In this document: piece after piece, positions 57,534-64,000 of the stretch | Numbering within the stretch: the stretch's first letter is position 1 | How the letters are laid out: the number at the start of each line of letters is the position of its first letter | Source of the DNA: CAWCUU01 sp963798855 | GTDB lineage: Bacteria; Gemmatimonadota; Gemmatimonadetes; Longimicrobiales; RSA9 | NCBI GenBank assembly: GCA_963798855.1 | Contig: CAWCUU010000001.1 | Coordinates: forward strand, 124,001 to 188,000 | DNA length: 64,000 nucleotides | Reading direction: 5' to 3' | Position numbers and translations under genes: made by a program | The notes under the pieces: generated by a model | What the model was told of the DNA's origin: nothing | Seen by the model: only the letters and a program-made list of their open reading frames with translations | Databases searched by the model: none

Positions 57534-58244
57534 ATGGACTACGAGACGATCCGCGACATCATCGCGAACGCGCAGAAGAAGACGCCGGTTCGAGTGCTCG
57601 TGCGGCACGACGGCGAGCTGGAGCTGGATGCCGAGGGGGTCATGGTGTTCCCGACCGGCGCAGGCACGACGATCCTCGTGGGCGAGTGGAGCGGCGTCGA
57701 GGCGGCGCTGCAATCGGCCGGATCCGCCGTGCGCTACCTGGACGTGCAGAACGACCGGCGCAACTCGGCGGTGCCGCTGCTCGACCTCAAGGGCGTGAAC
57801 GCGCGCATCGAGCCCGGTTCGGTGATCCGCGACGGCGTCACGATCGGCGACAACGTGATCGTGATGATGGGCGCCGTCATCAATATCGGATCGAGCATCG
57901 GGGCGGGCACGATGATCGACATGAACGCGGTGGTCGGGGCGCGTGCGGAGGTGGGTGCCGAGTGTCACATCGGCGCAGGCGCCGTGCTGGCCGGGGTGCT
58001 GGAGCCGCCGAGCGCCCTGCCCGTGGTGGTGGAAGACGGCGTGCTCGTGGGCGCGAACGCGGTCGTGCTCGAAGGATGCCGGGTGGGTAGGGGCAGCGTG
58101 GTGGCGGCGGGAGCGGTGGTGACGCAGGATATCCCGGCGAACGTCGTCGCGGCGGGGCAGCCGGCGCGGGTGATCAAGGAGATCGACGAGCGGACCCGGA
58201 ACAAGACGGGGCTCCTGAAGGAGCTCCGGCGCCTCAACGACTGA
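57534..58244 (+). CDS. dapH: Tetrahydrodipicolinate N-acetyltransferase
   Basis: Acetylates tetrahydrodipicolinate in the acetylase branch of diaminopimelate synthesis. From the ATG at 57534 (GGAGG 7 bases upstream) it has 236 residues, the length of Bacillus DapH, and matches its pattern: STPV-like KTPVRVLV, ENDRRNSA as QNDRRNSAVP, LDLKGVNARIEPG, IGDNVIVMMGAVINIG, MIDMNAVVGARA, LAGVLEPPSA and hexapeptide repeats. It is therefore not a succinylase-type DapD. Confidence 0.93.
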   Translation: MDYETIRDIIANAQKKTPVRVLVRHDGELELDAEGVMVFPTGAGTTILVGEWSGVEAALQSAGSAVRYLDVQNDRRNSAVPLLDLKGVNARIEPGSVIRDGVTIGDNVIVMMGAVINIGSSIGAGTMIDMNAVVGARAEVGAECHIGAGAVLAGVLEPPSALPVVVEDGVLVGANAVVLEGCRVGRGSVVAAGAVVTQDIPANVVAAGQPARVIKEIDERTRNKTGLLKELRRLND

Positions 58245-58278
58245 AGCCCATCCCCTTCAGCGACCCGACGGAGGGTCC

Positions 58279-58968
58279 ATGGACGTGACGAACCTGGCCG
58301 AATCCCTGCGGCTCGGGCTGCTCGGCGAACTGGTGCTGGCCGCGATTCTGGGTGGAGCCGTCGGTCTGGAGCGGGAGATCAACGGCAAGCCGGCGGGCTT
58401 CCGCACGAACCTGCTGATCTGCGTCGGTGCCGCGCTCATCACCCACCTGTCGAGGCAGATCGCGCTGAGCGCGGCGACCTCGCCGCTCGGCGGGCTGCGT
58501 GGCGATCCGGCGCGGCTCGCAGCGCAGATCGTGAGCGGCATCGGGTTCCTCGGCGCGGGCACGATCATGCAGGCGCGCGGCAGCATCGTCGGCCTGACGA
58601 CCGCGGCTACGCTCTGGGTGGTCGCGGCGATCGGTATCGCCACGGGCGCGCATGAGTTCGTGCCGGCGATCGGCACGACCGTGCTGGTGCTTGGCGCGCT
58701 GCTCGTGCTCGGCAAGGTCGAGCGTCGCATGGTGCGGCGGCGGGTCTCGCGCACCGTCCAGGTGGCGCTCGTCCCGGACGCGACCGTCCTGGAGCGGCTG
58801 GAGAACGAGCTCGCCCGGTCCGGCTTCCGTATGAGGACGGAGGAGGTCGAGTGGCAGGCAGATCAGCTCGTCGCGACGCTGGAGCTCGCCGGCCGCCCGG
58901 CCGCGATCGAGGAGGCCGTGCGCGTGCTGCTGCAGTCGGCCGGCGTCCGACGCGTCACGGTGGTGTAG
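58279..58968 (+). CDS. MgtC/SapB-family membrane protein
   Basis: A 229-residue protein with five membrane segments in the first 145 residues, containing the MgtC signatures AAILGGAVGLEREINGKPAG, GFRTNLLICVGA and GIGFLGAGTIM, and an ACT-like C-terminal domain (about 150-229). MgtC relates to Mg starvation and ATPase control in Salmonella; role here is unknown. It lies 8 bases before the dehydrogenase gene. Confidence 0.9.
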   Translation: MDVTNLAESLRLGLLGELVLAAILGGAVGLEREINGKPAGFRTNLLICVGAALITHLSRQIALSAATSPLGGLRGDPARLAAQIVSGIGFLGAGTIMQARGSIVGLTTAATLWVVAAIGIATGAHEFVPAIGTTVLVLGALLVLGKVERRMVRRRVSRTVQVALVPDATVLERLENELARSGFRMRTEEVEWQADQLVATLELAGRPAAIEEAVRVLLQSAGVRRVTVV

Positions 58969-58976
58969 AGCAGCGA

Positions 58977-60005
58977 GTGCGGCGAGCCGTCGTCGACCTG
59001 AAGGACGCGCGGCCGATCTGGCGCGTGCCACCCGACGCGATCGGGCGCATCCGCTCGTTCTTTCCGGAATCGTGGGATGTCGTGGCCGTCGAGGCGGCGA
59101 CGGACGGCCACGGTGACGGCGGACGCGGCGCCACGCCGGAGGCTCTCGAGGCGGTGCGCGGCGCGGAGATCTACTTCGGCTACGGGGTGCCCGTCGCCGT
59201 GCTGGAGATCGGCGCGCCGACGCTGCGCTGGGTGCACACCGGCGCCGCGGGAGTGCGCGGCTCGCTCACGCCGGAGATGCGGCGAAGCGACGTCGTCTTC
59301 ACGAACTCTGCGGGCGTTCAGGGACCGCCGATGGCGGAGACAGTGATCGCGGTCATCCTCCACTTCGCCCGGGGCCTCGACTGGGCGGTGAGGGCGCAGG
59401 CCGAGCGCCGCTGGGGCAAGCCGCCGTTCGACGCCGCGGACTCGGCGGTGCGGGAGGTCGCCGGGAGCACCGTCGGCGTGGTCGGCTACGGTGGGATCGG
59501 CCGGGAGGTCGGTGCGCGAGCACGCGCGCTCGGAGCGCGCGTGCTCGCGCTGAAGCGACGTCTGGCTGCCGTCGAGAGCGGAGTCGAGCTGCTCTACGGT
59601 GAGACCGGGCTGCGCCGCCTGCTGGCCGAGTCGGACTACGTCGTCGTCACCGTCCCGGAGACGGACGAGACCGAAGGGCTGATCGACGCCTCGGCGCTGG
59701 CGACCATGAAGCCCGGTGCGGTACTCGTGAACGTTGCACGCGGCGGGATCGTGGACGAAGCCGCGTTGGTCGCGGAGCTGCGGCGCGGGCGCTTGCGTGG
59801 CGCGGCGCTCGACGTCTTCTCGAAGGAGCCGCTGCCGCCGGAGAGCCCGCTCTGGGCCGTGCAGAACCTGCTCATCACTCCCCACGTCTCCGCGTACTCG
59901 AGGCGTTACTGGGTGCGCGAGACGGAGCTGATCGGAGAAAACGTGCGCCGCTACCTGCAGGGACGGCGCCTTCTCAACGTGGTCGACTGCGACGCCGGCT
60001 ATTAG
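58977..60005 (+). CDS. D-isomer-specific 2-hydroxyacid dehydrogenase
   Basis: NAD-dependent. I use the GTG at 58977 because the frame upstream overlaps the MgtC gene out of frame; it gives 342 residues. NAD fold: VGVVGYGGIGREVG; catalytic Arg in NVARGGIVDE, Glu in FSKEPLP, His in TPHVSAYS. Substrate unknown (glyoxylate, phosphoglycerate or other). Start codon support is weak. The gene contains a 37-base palindrome at 59514-59550. Confidence 0.9.
   Translation: MRRAVVDLKDARPIWRVPPDAIGRIRSFFPESWDVVAVEAATDGHGDGGRGATPEALEAVRGAEIYFGYGVPVAVLEIGAPTLRWVHTGAAGVRGSLTPEMRRSDVVFTNSAGVQGPPMAETVIAVILHFARGLDWAVRAQAERRWGKPPFDAADSAVREVAGSTVGVVGYGGIGREVGARARALGARVLALKRRLAAVESGVELLYGETGLRRLLAESDYVVVTVPETDETEGLIDASALATMKPGAVLVNVARGGIVDEAALVAELRRGRLRGAALDVFSKEPLPPESPLWAVQNLLITPHVSAYSRRYWVRETELIGENVRRYLQGRRLLNVVDCDAGY
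59514..59550 (+). repeat. 37-base near-perfect palindrome inside a coding region
   Basis: Arms of 18 bases (GCGCGAGCACGCGCGCTC and its exact reverse complement) meet around one central G (59532). It encodes GARARALGARVLA of the dehydrogenase. Could form a cruciform or an RNA hairpin; function unknown. Confidence 0.85.
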
Positions 60006-60049
60006 CTTGTAAGCCTCCCCGTTGCGTAGCCTCAACCCCTCCCGGAGCG

Positions 60050-61114
60050 ATGATCGAGATCTTCAAGGCCGCGGTTCAGCGCGGCGCATCGGACCTGCAC
60101 ATCAAAGCCGGCGACGTCGTCCGCGCCCGCATCGACGGCGAGCTCGTGGCCGTGACCAAGCAGCGGCTGACGCCCGAGCAAACGCGCCAGGTGGCGCTGC
60201 AGCTGCTGCAGAGCAGCGAGGACCGGGAGCGGATCGACGAGATCACGGACCTGGACTGCTCCTACGGCGCTCCTGGCGTGGGCCGCTTCCGGGTCAACGT
60301 TCTGCGTCAGCGCGGCTCGTTCAGCGTGGTGCTGCGGCTGATTCCTTTCGAGATCCCATCGCTCGGGGATCTCGGCATGCCACAGGTGCTGTCGCGGATC
60401 GCGGAGGCGCCGCGCGGAATGGTGCTGGTCACCGGCGCGACGGGCTCGGGCAAGAGCACGACCCTGGCGGCGATGGTGTCGCACATCAATCAGACGCAGC
60501 GCAAGCACGTGATCACGCTGGAGGACCCGATCGAGTTCCTGCACCGCGACGTGGAGAGCTCGATAACACAGCGCGAGATCGGCACCGACACGAGAAACTT
60601 CGGGACGGGGCTGCGCGCAGCGCTGCGGGAGGACCCCGATGTCGTGCTGGTCGGCGAGATGCGAGACCCGGAGACGATCGACACGGCGATGAAGGCGGCG
60701 GAGACCGGCCACCTGCTGTTCTCGACGCTGCACACGCAGAGCGCGGTGAAGACGATCTCCCGAATCGTCGCCGTCTTTCCGCCGCACGAGCAGGAGATGG
60801 CCCGGGTGCGGCTTGCGGAGTCGCTGAACGCGGTGATCAGCCAGCGGCTGCTCCCACGCAAGACCGGTCGCGGCCGCATTGCCGCCTGCGAGGTGCTGAT
60901 CGCGACCGGCGCCGTGCGGGACGCCGTGCTCGATCCGGACCGCACGGGGGAGATCCCGGATCTGATCGCGCAGGGGCGGGAGCAGTACGGCTCGCAGACG
61001 TTCGACCAGCACCTGATGGACCTGGTGTCCCAGGATCTGGTCTCCTACGAGGCGGCGCACGCCGTCGCCACCAACCCCTCCGACTTCGAGCTGAAGATGA
61101 GGACGCTTGCCTGA
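60050..61114 (+). CDS. pilT: Type IV pilus retraction ATPase PilT
   Basis: Hexameric ATPase that depolymerises pili. The 354-residue protein has the N-terminal SDLHIKAG, Walker A GATGSGKST (129-137), the Asp box LEDPIEF, Walker B DVVLVGEMRD (near 199) and the His box HLLFSTLHT. PilT and PilU are not separable by eye. It is 44 bases downstream of the dehydrogenase gene and overlaps the aldolase gene by 8 bases. The prepilin peptidase is at 20599. Confidence 0.95.
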   Translation: MIEIFKAAVQRGASDLHIKAGDVVRARIDGELVAVTKQRLTPEQTRQVALQLLQSSEDRERIDEITDLDCSYGAPGVGRFRVNVLRQRGSFSVVLRLIPFEIPSLGDLGMPQVLSRIAEAPRGMVLVTGATGSGKSTTLAAMVSHINQTQRKHVITLEDPIEFLHRDVESSITQREIGTDTRNFGTGLRAALREDPDVVLVGEMRDPETIDTAMKAAETGHLLFSTLHTQSAVKTISRIVAVFPPHEQEMARVRLAESLNAVISQRLLPRKTGRGRIAACEVLIATGAVRDAVLDPDRTGEIPDLIAQGREQYGSQTFDQHLMDLVSQDLVSYEAAHAVATNPSDFELKMRTLA

Positions 61115-62009
61115 GACCGCGATCGAGCTGAGCGGCATCTACGTGCCGGTCACGACCCCCTTCGATCCGGTATCCGGTGATGTCGAGGTGATCCATTTCC
61201 GCGAGAACCTGCGCCGCTGGGCGGCGGAGCCGCTCGACGGGATCGTGCTCTTCGGCTCCAACGGCGAGGGGCCGCTACTCGACGAGACGGAGAAGGAGCG
61301 GCTGACCGGCTTCGCCCGCGACGCGCTCCCGGCCACCATGCCGGTGGTCGCCGGCACGGGAGCGGAGTCCACGCGCGCGGTCGTGCGACAGTGCCGGAGC
61401 ACGGCGGGTGCGGGGGCCGATGCGGTGATCGTGCAGCCGCCGTCGTATTTCGGCGCGCAGCTCTCGCCGGCCGAGCTGCGCGACCACTTCCTCGCAATCG
61501 CGGATGGCTCGCCGGTGCCGGTCGTGCTCTACAACATCCCGAAATACACGCACGTGGCGATCGATGCCGGCCTCGTCGCGGAGCTGGTCCGCCACGACAA
61601 CATCATCGGGCTGAAGGACTCGAGCGGCGACGTGAAGCGCTTCGCGGCCTTCAGCGAGGTCTGCGCGGGGAAATGCCGGCTGCTCATCGGAAACGGTGCC
61701 CTGCTCTACACGGCTCTCGAGCTCGGCGGCGCCGGCGGCGTCTGCGCGCTGGGGCTGCTCGCGCCGCGCGAATGCGCCGACATTGTACGGCTCCATGGAG
61801 AGGGGCGGACCCGCGAGGCCGGCGAGCTGCAGGAGCGGATCGCGCCCGTGCACCGAGAAATCATTGCGCGCATGGGCGTCGGGGCGCTTAAGGCCGCGCT
61901 CGATCTGATCGGCTACGCGGGTGGCGAGCCCCGGCCGCCGCTCAGGCCCGCCACGGAGAAGGAGCGGGCCGAGGTGGCGCGAGTGATGCAACAGGCCGGG
62001 CTGGCGTAG
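61107..62009 (+). CDS. DapA-family aldolase/lyase, substrate unknown
   Basis: Schiff-base aldolase of the DHDPS/NAL superfamily, 300 residues from a TTG start overlapping pilT by 8 bases. Tyr142 (YNIPKYTH) and Lys170 (IGLKDSSGD) are in place. The GSNGEGPLL loop resembles 4-hydroxy-2-oxoglutarate aldolases more than DapA (usually GTTGE), and a true dapA lies at 55823, so a catabolic role such as 4-hydroxy-2-oxoglutarate cleavage is likely (inference). Confidence 0.8.
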   Translation: MPETAIELSGIYVPVTTPFDPVSGDVEVIHFRENLRRWAAEPLDGIVLFGSNGEGPLLDETEKERLTGFARDALPATMPVVAGTGAESTRAVVRQCRSTAGAGADAVIVQPPSYFGAQLSPAELRDHFLAIADGSPVPVVLYNIPKYTHVAIDAGLVAELVRHDNIIGLKDSSGDVKRFAAFSEVCAGKCRLLIGNGALLYTALELGGAGGVCALGLLAPRECADIVRLHGEGRTREAGELQERIAPVHREIIARMGVGALKAALDLIGYAGGEPRPPLRPATEKERAEVARVMQQAGLA

Positions 62010-62104
62010 GCTGGGGTGAGCGGCGGTAGCGCGAACCGGCACCGACCCCATTGTCCGGAGCGCGAAAACAGCGGGACCGGTATCGGTATCATTGAGGGCA
62101 GCGC

Positions 62105-63343
62105 ATGCTGAGGATCCGCACGGAAGATTTGGCCGCGCTCGTGCGCCCCCTCGACGAGCGGGAGATCGCGCGGGCGCGTGCCGACCTCGAGTCGCTCGCC
62201 CACCCGCGGCTCACCGGCAGCGATGGGGCGCGACACGTCGACCGGCTGCTGCGCAAGCGCTTCTCGCGGCTGGGCTACGAGATCCGCGAGCTGCCCTTCG
62301 AGTTCTCCGGCTGGGTCGGCCGCTTCGGAGCCCCGGCGGCCGGGGGCGTGTTGCTCGCCGGAGTCCTCACCGGGATGACGCTGCTGTTCGCCGATCTGCC
62401 GCTCGGCAGCGTGATCGCGCTCGGGGCGACGACGCTTCTGCTCGCCTGCATGACCCTCTTCGCGCTGCCGGCCGTGCGCGCGCTGCCGTGGGGCCGTGAG
62501 ACGGGCGTGAACTGGCTCGTCGCGCGACCGGGCGTGCGACCCCGTTTCATCGTCGCGGCGCACCGCGACACGAAATCCCAGCCGGTCTCGACCTACGTGC
62601 GAGCCGGTGCGGTGCTCGGGGGCGCCGGGGCGCTGCTGCTCCTGCTGCTTCTGGCGGTCCTCTACCTGTTCGTACCCTTCGTCCTATGGACGCCGCTGAT
62701 CGCGATCATCGGCGCGGTAGCCGTTGCGGCGGCGATCGTGCTGCTCGCATGCTCGGCCGGCAACGACTCTCCGGGCGCGCTCGACAACGCCAGTGGGCTC
62801 GCCGCGCTGCTCGGCGTCGCGGAGCGGATGTCCAAGGACGCGACGGTCGCGTTCCTGCTCACGGACGCAGAGGAGCTCGGACTGGCCGGCGCTCAGGCGG
62901 TGGCGCCGGAGCTGCCGCGGGTCGAGGGGCTGATCAATCTCGATGGCCTCGACGACGAAGGACCCTTCCATCTGATCGAGCGGCACGGCTGGCTTCGTCC
63001 CAAAGGCATCGCGCCGAACCTCGCCGCGCCGCTGCTCGCAGCGGCCGACAGGCTGCACCTGTCCGTCGTCCGCCGGAACCTCCCGGCCGGACTGCTCGTG
63101 GACAGCGTCGCATTCGTCCGCGCCAAGCTCCCGGCCGTCACGCTGATGCGAGGCACGACGGATTCGCTGCGCCGGGTACACCGGCCAGCCGACTCCGCGT
63201 CGCGGATCCGCGGCGACGGTGTGATCGCGACGATCGCGCTTCTCGACGGGGCGCTGGCCGTGCTCCGGTCTCCCGCTCCGCCGCACGAGCCGGTGCTGCC
63301 GGAAGGGCTCCGGCGCGGCCGCGACGCGGCACGCGGACGATAG
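62105..63343 (+). CDS. Membrane-embedded M28-family zinc aminopeptidase-like protein
   Basis: A 412-residue protein with a helical N-terminus, two hydrophobic hairpins (about 78-120 and 165-215), and the M28 metal ligands: His153/Asp155 (AAHRDTK), Asp227 (LDNASG), Glu pair 256-257 (DAEELG), Asp in LDGLDDEG and His359 (RRVHRPAD). Membrane segments lie between the first His and the bridging Asp, so the catalytic part is split by the membrane region. The start at 62105 follows GAGGG. Substrate unknown. Confidence 0.85.
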   Translation: MLRIRTEDLAALVRPLDEREIARARADLESLAHPRLTGSDGARHVDRLLRKRFSRLGYEIRELPFEFSGWVGRFGAPAAGGVLLAGVLTGMTLLFADLPLGSVIALGATTLLLACMTLFALPAVRALPWGRETGVNWLVARPGVRPRFIVAAHRDTKSQPVSTYVRAGAVLGGAGALLLLLLLAVLYLFVPFVLWTPLIAIIGAVAVAAAIVLLACSAGNDSPGALDNASGLAALLGVAERMSKDATVAFLLTDAEELGLAGAQAVAPELPRVEGLINLDGLDDEGPFHLIERHGWLRPKGIAPNLAAPLLAAADRLHLSVVRRNLPAGLLVDSVAFVRAKLPAVTLMRGTTDSLRRVHRPADSASRIRGDGVIATIALLDGALAVLRSPAPPHEPVLPEGLRRGRDAARGR

Positions 63344-63378
63344 TCGAACGCGCACCCGCGCTCCGCGCGCCGTCGGAT

Positions 63379-63407
63379 TTGCTGCCCGAGGTGCACCGGG
63401 GTACACT
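63379..63407 (+). promoter_or_regulatory. Sigma-70-type promoter for purA
   Basis: TTGCTG (63379-63384) and TACACT (63402-63407) with a 17-base spacer. The start near 63414 leaves a leader of about 100 bases before purA; no PurR-like palindrome is evident. Confidence 0.55.
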
Positions 63408-63512
63408 GAACGCTCACACCACGCAGTCGGCCCACCCCAGCAGGTCCTGACGGACCGGAGTGCGGCCATGCGTGGCGCGTTCGGGCCAACGCAGGAGAAC
63501 GCCGGGAGCGGA

Positions 63513-64000
63513 TGAACGAACATCGCTGCCTCGTCATCGTCGGATCGCAGTGGGGCGATGAGGGCAAGGGGAAGATCGTAGACGTGCTCGCCGAGGAAGC
63601 GGACATCGTCGCCCGCTACCAGGGTGGCGCCAACGCGGGCCACACGGTGCACGTCGGGGCGGAGGAGTTCGTGCTGCACCAGATCCCCTCGGGCATCCTG
63701 CACGAAGGAAAGCGCTGCCTGCTCGGCAACGGCGTGGTCCTCGATGTGGAGCAGTTCTTCGAGGAGCTGGATGCGCTGGCGAAGCGAGGGATCGACGCCC
63801 GTGCACGGATCGGCGTCAGCGGCCGCGCCCACCTCCTCCTCGAGTACCACAAGCAGCTGGACCTCGCCAGCGAGACGCGGCTCGGCGAGGCTCGCATCGG
63901 CACGACGGGGAAGGGGATCGGCCCCGCCTACGAGGACAAGATCGCCCGCGCGGGCGTGCGCGCCGGCGATCTGCGCGATCCCCACCACGCCGCGGTGCGC
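63513..64000 (+). CDS. purA: Adenylosuccinate synthetase, 3' end outside the window
   Basis: GTP-dependent step from IMP to adenylosuccinate. The visible 162 residues have the P-loop VGSQWGDEGKGK at the N-terminus, RYQGGANAGHTV, HQIPSGIL, NGVVLD and IGTTGKGIGPAYEDK. The ATG follows GGGAG by 6 bases. The frame runs on past the window end. Confidence 0.97.

Overview
The window is a gene-dense, GC-rich stretch of a diderm bacterial chromosome. Lipobox lipoproteins, an outer-membrane-type beta-barrel, PBP1A, MltG, type IV pilus proteins and an NtrC-like regulator show a diderm with twitching machinery. Gene content and style are most compatible with Gemmatimonadota or a neighbouring lineage; the A2057-U2611 pair in the 23S rRNA is shared with Bacteroidetes. 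This assignment is inference (about 60% sure). No phage, insertion sequence, CRISPR array or defence island was seen; the region is mostly core genome, and its surprises are small-scale.

Layout. 1-4101 (+): 3' part of argF, gcvT, a MogA/MoaB-type gene and a sigma-54 activator with a degenerate receiver. 4065-8822 (-): tRNA-Leu(UAG), tig, clpP, clpX, ysxC and a small lipoprotein behind a sigma-70-like promoter. 8884-12600 (-): htrA and a solitary dnaK with a sigma-54-like promoter. 12829-17961 (+): rhomboid protease, then a nucleoside salvage set (CNT transporter, purine nucleoside phosphorylase) with a family 5 binding lipoprotein and an XapX-like protein. 17982-27267: thiD, M48 lipoprotein, a SpoU-type methyltransferase with prepilin peptidase, then thiO, gamma-carbonic anhydrase, threonine dehydratase, CNNM/CorC protein, MoxR ATPase and a BsuPI lipoprotein. 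27508-35212 (+): complete ATP synthase operon (atpZ, atpI-like, atpBEFHAGDC), with atpB frameshifted by one base.

35357-42058: a beta-barrel protein, a PHP phosphoesterase of the RNase AM/TrpH type, an RlmI-type 23S methyltransferase, then 23S and 5S rRNA genes with promoter candidates but no 16S gene or tRNA in front of them, a good terminator and a cluster of CACCGC-type repeats. 42059-48342 (-): thiE, mltG, ruvX, a V4R protein, ligA, a PleD-like diguanylate cyclase and a DivK-like receiver. 48610-52029 (+): YtxH protein, trehalose-6-phosphate synthase, pyrimidine nucleoside phosphorylase (also frameshifted by one base) and a DUF3343 protein. 52008-55069 (-): PBP1A and an inositol monophosphatase. 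55443-64000 (+): zinc-ribbon protein, dapA-dapB-dapH (acetylase route to diaminopimelate), MgtC-like protein, 2-hydroxyacid dehydrogenase, pilT, a second DapA-family aldolase, a membrane M28 peptidase and the 5' part of purA.

Many neighbours overlap by 1-8 bases (ATGA, TAATG, GTGA), so translational coupling and long operons are the rule. The best observations to follow up are the detached 23S-5S unit and its rRNA insertion, the sigma-54-like promoter at dnaK, the two single-base frameshifts in conserved genes, the gamma-carbonic anhydrase with a Glu in place of a zinc His, and the repeat elements.
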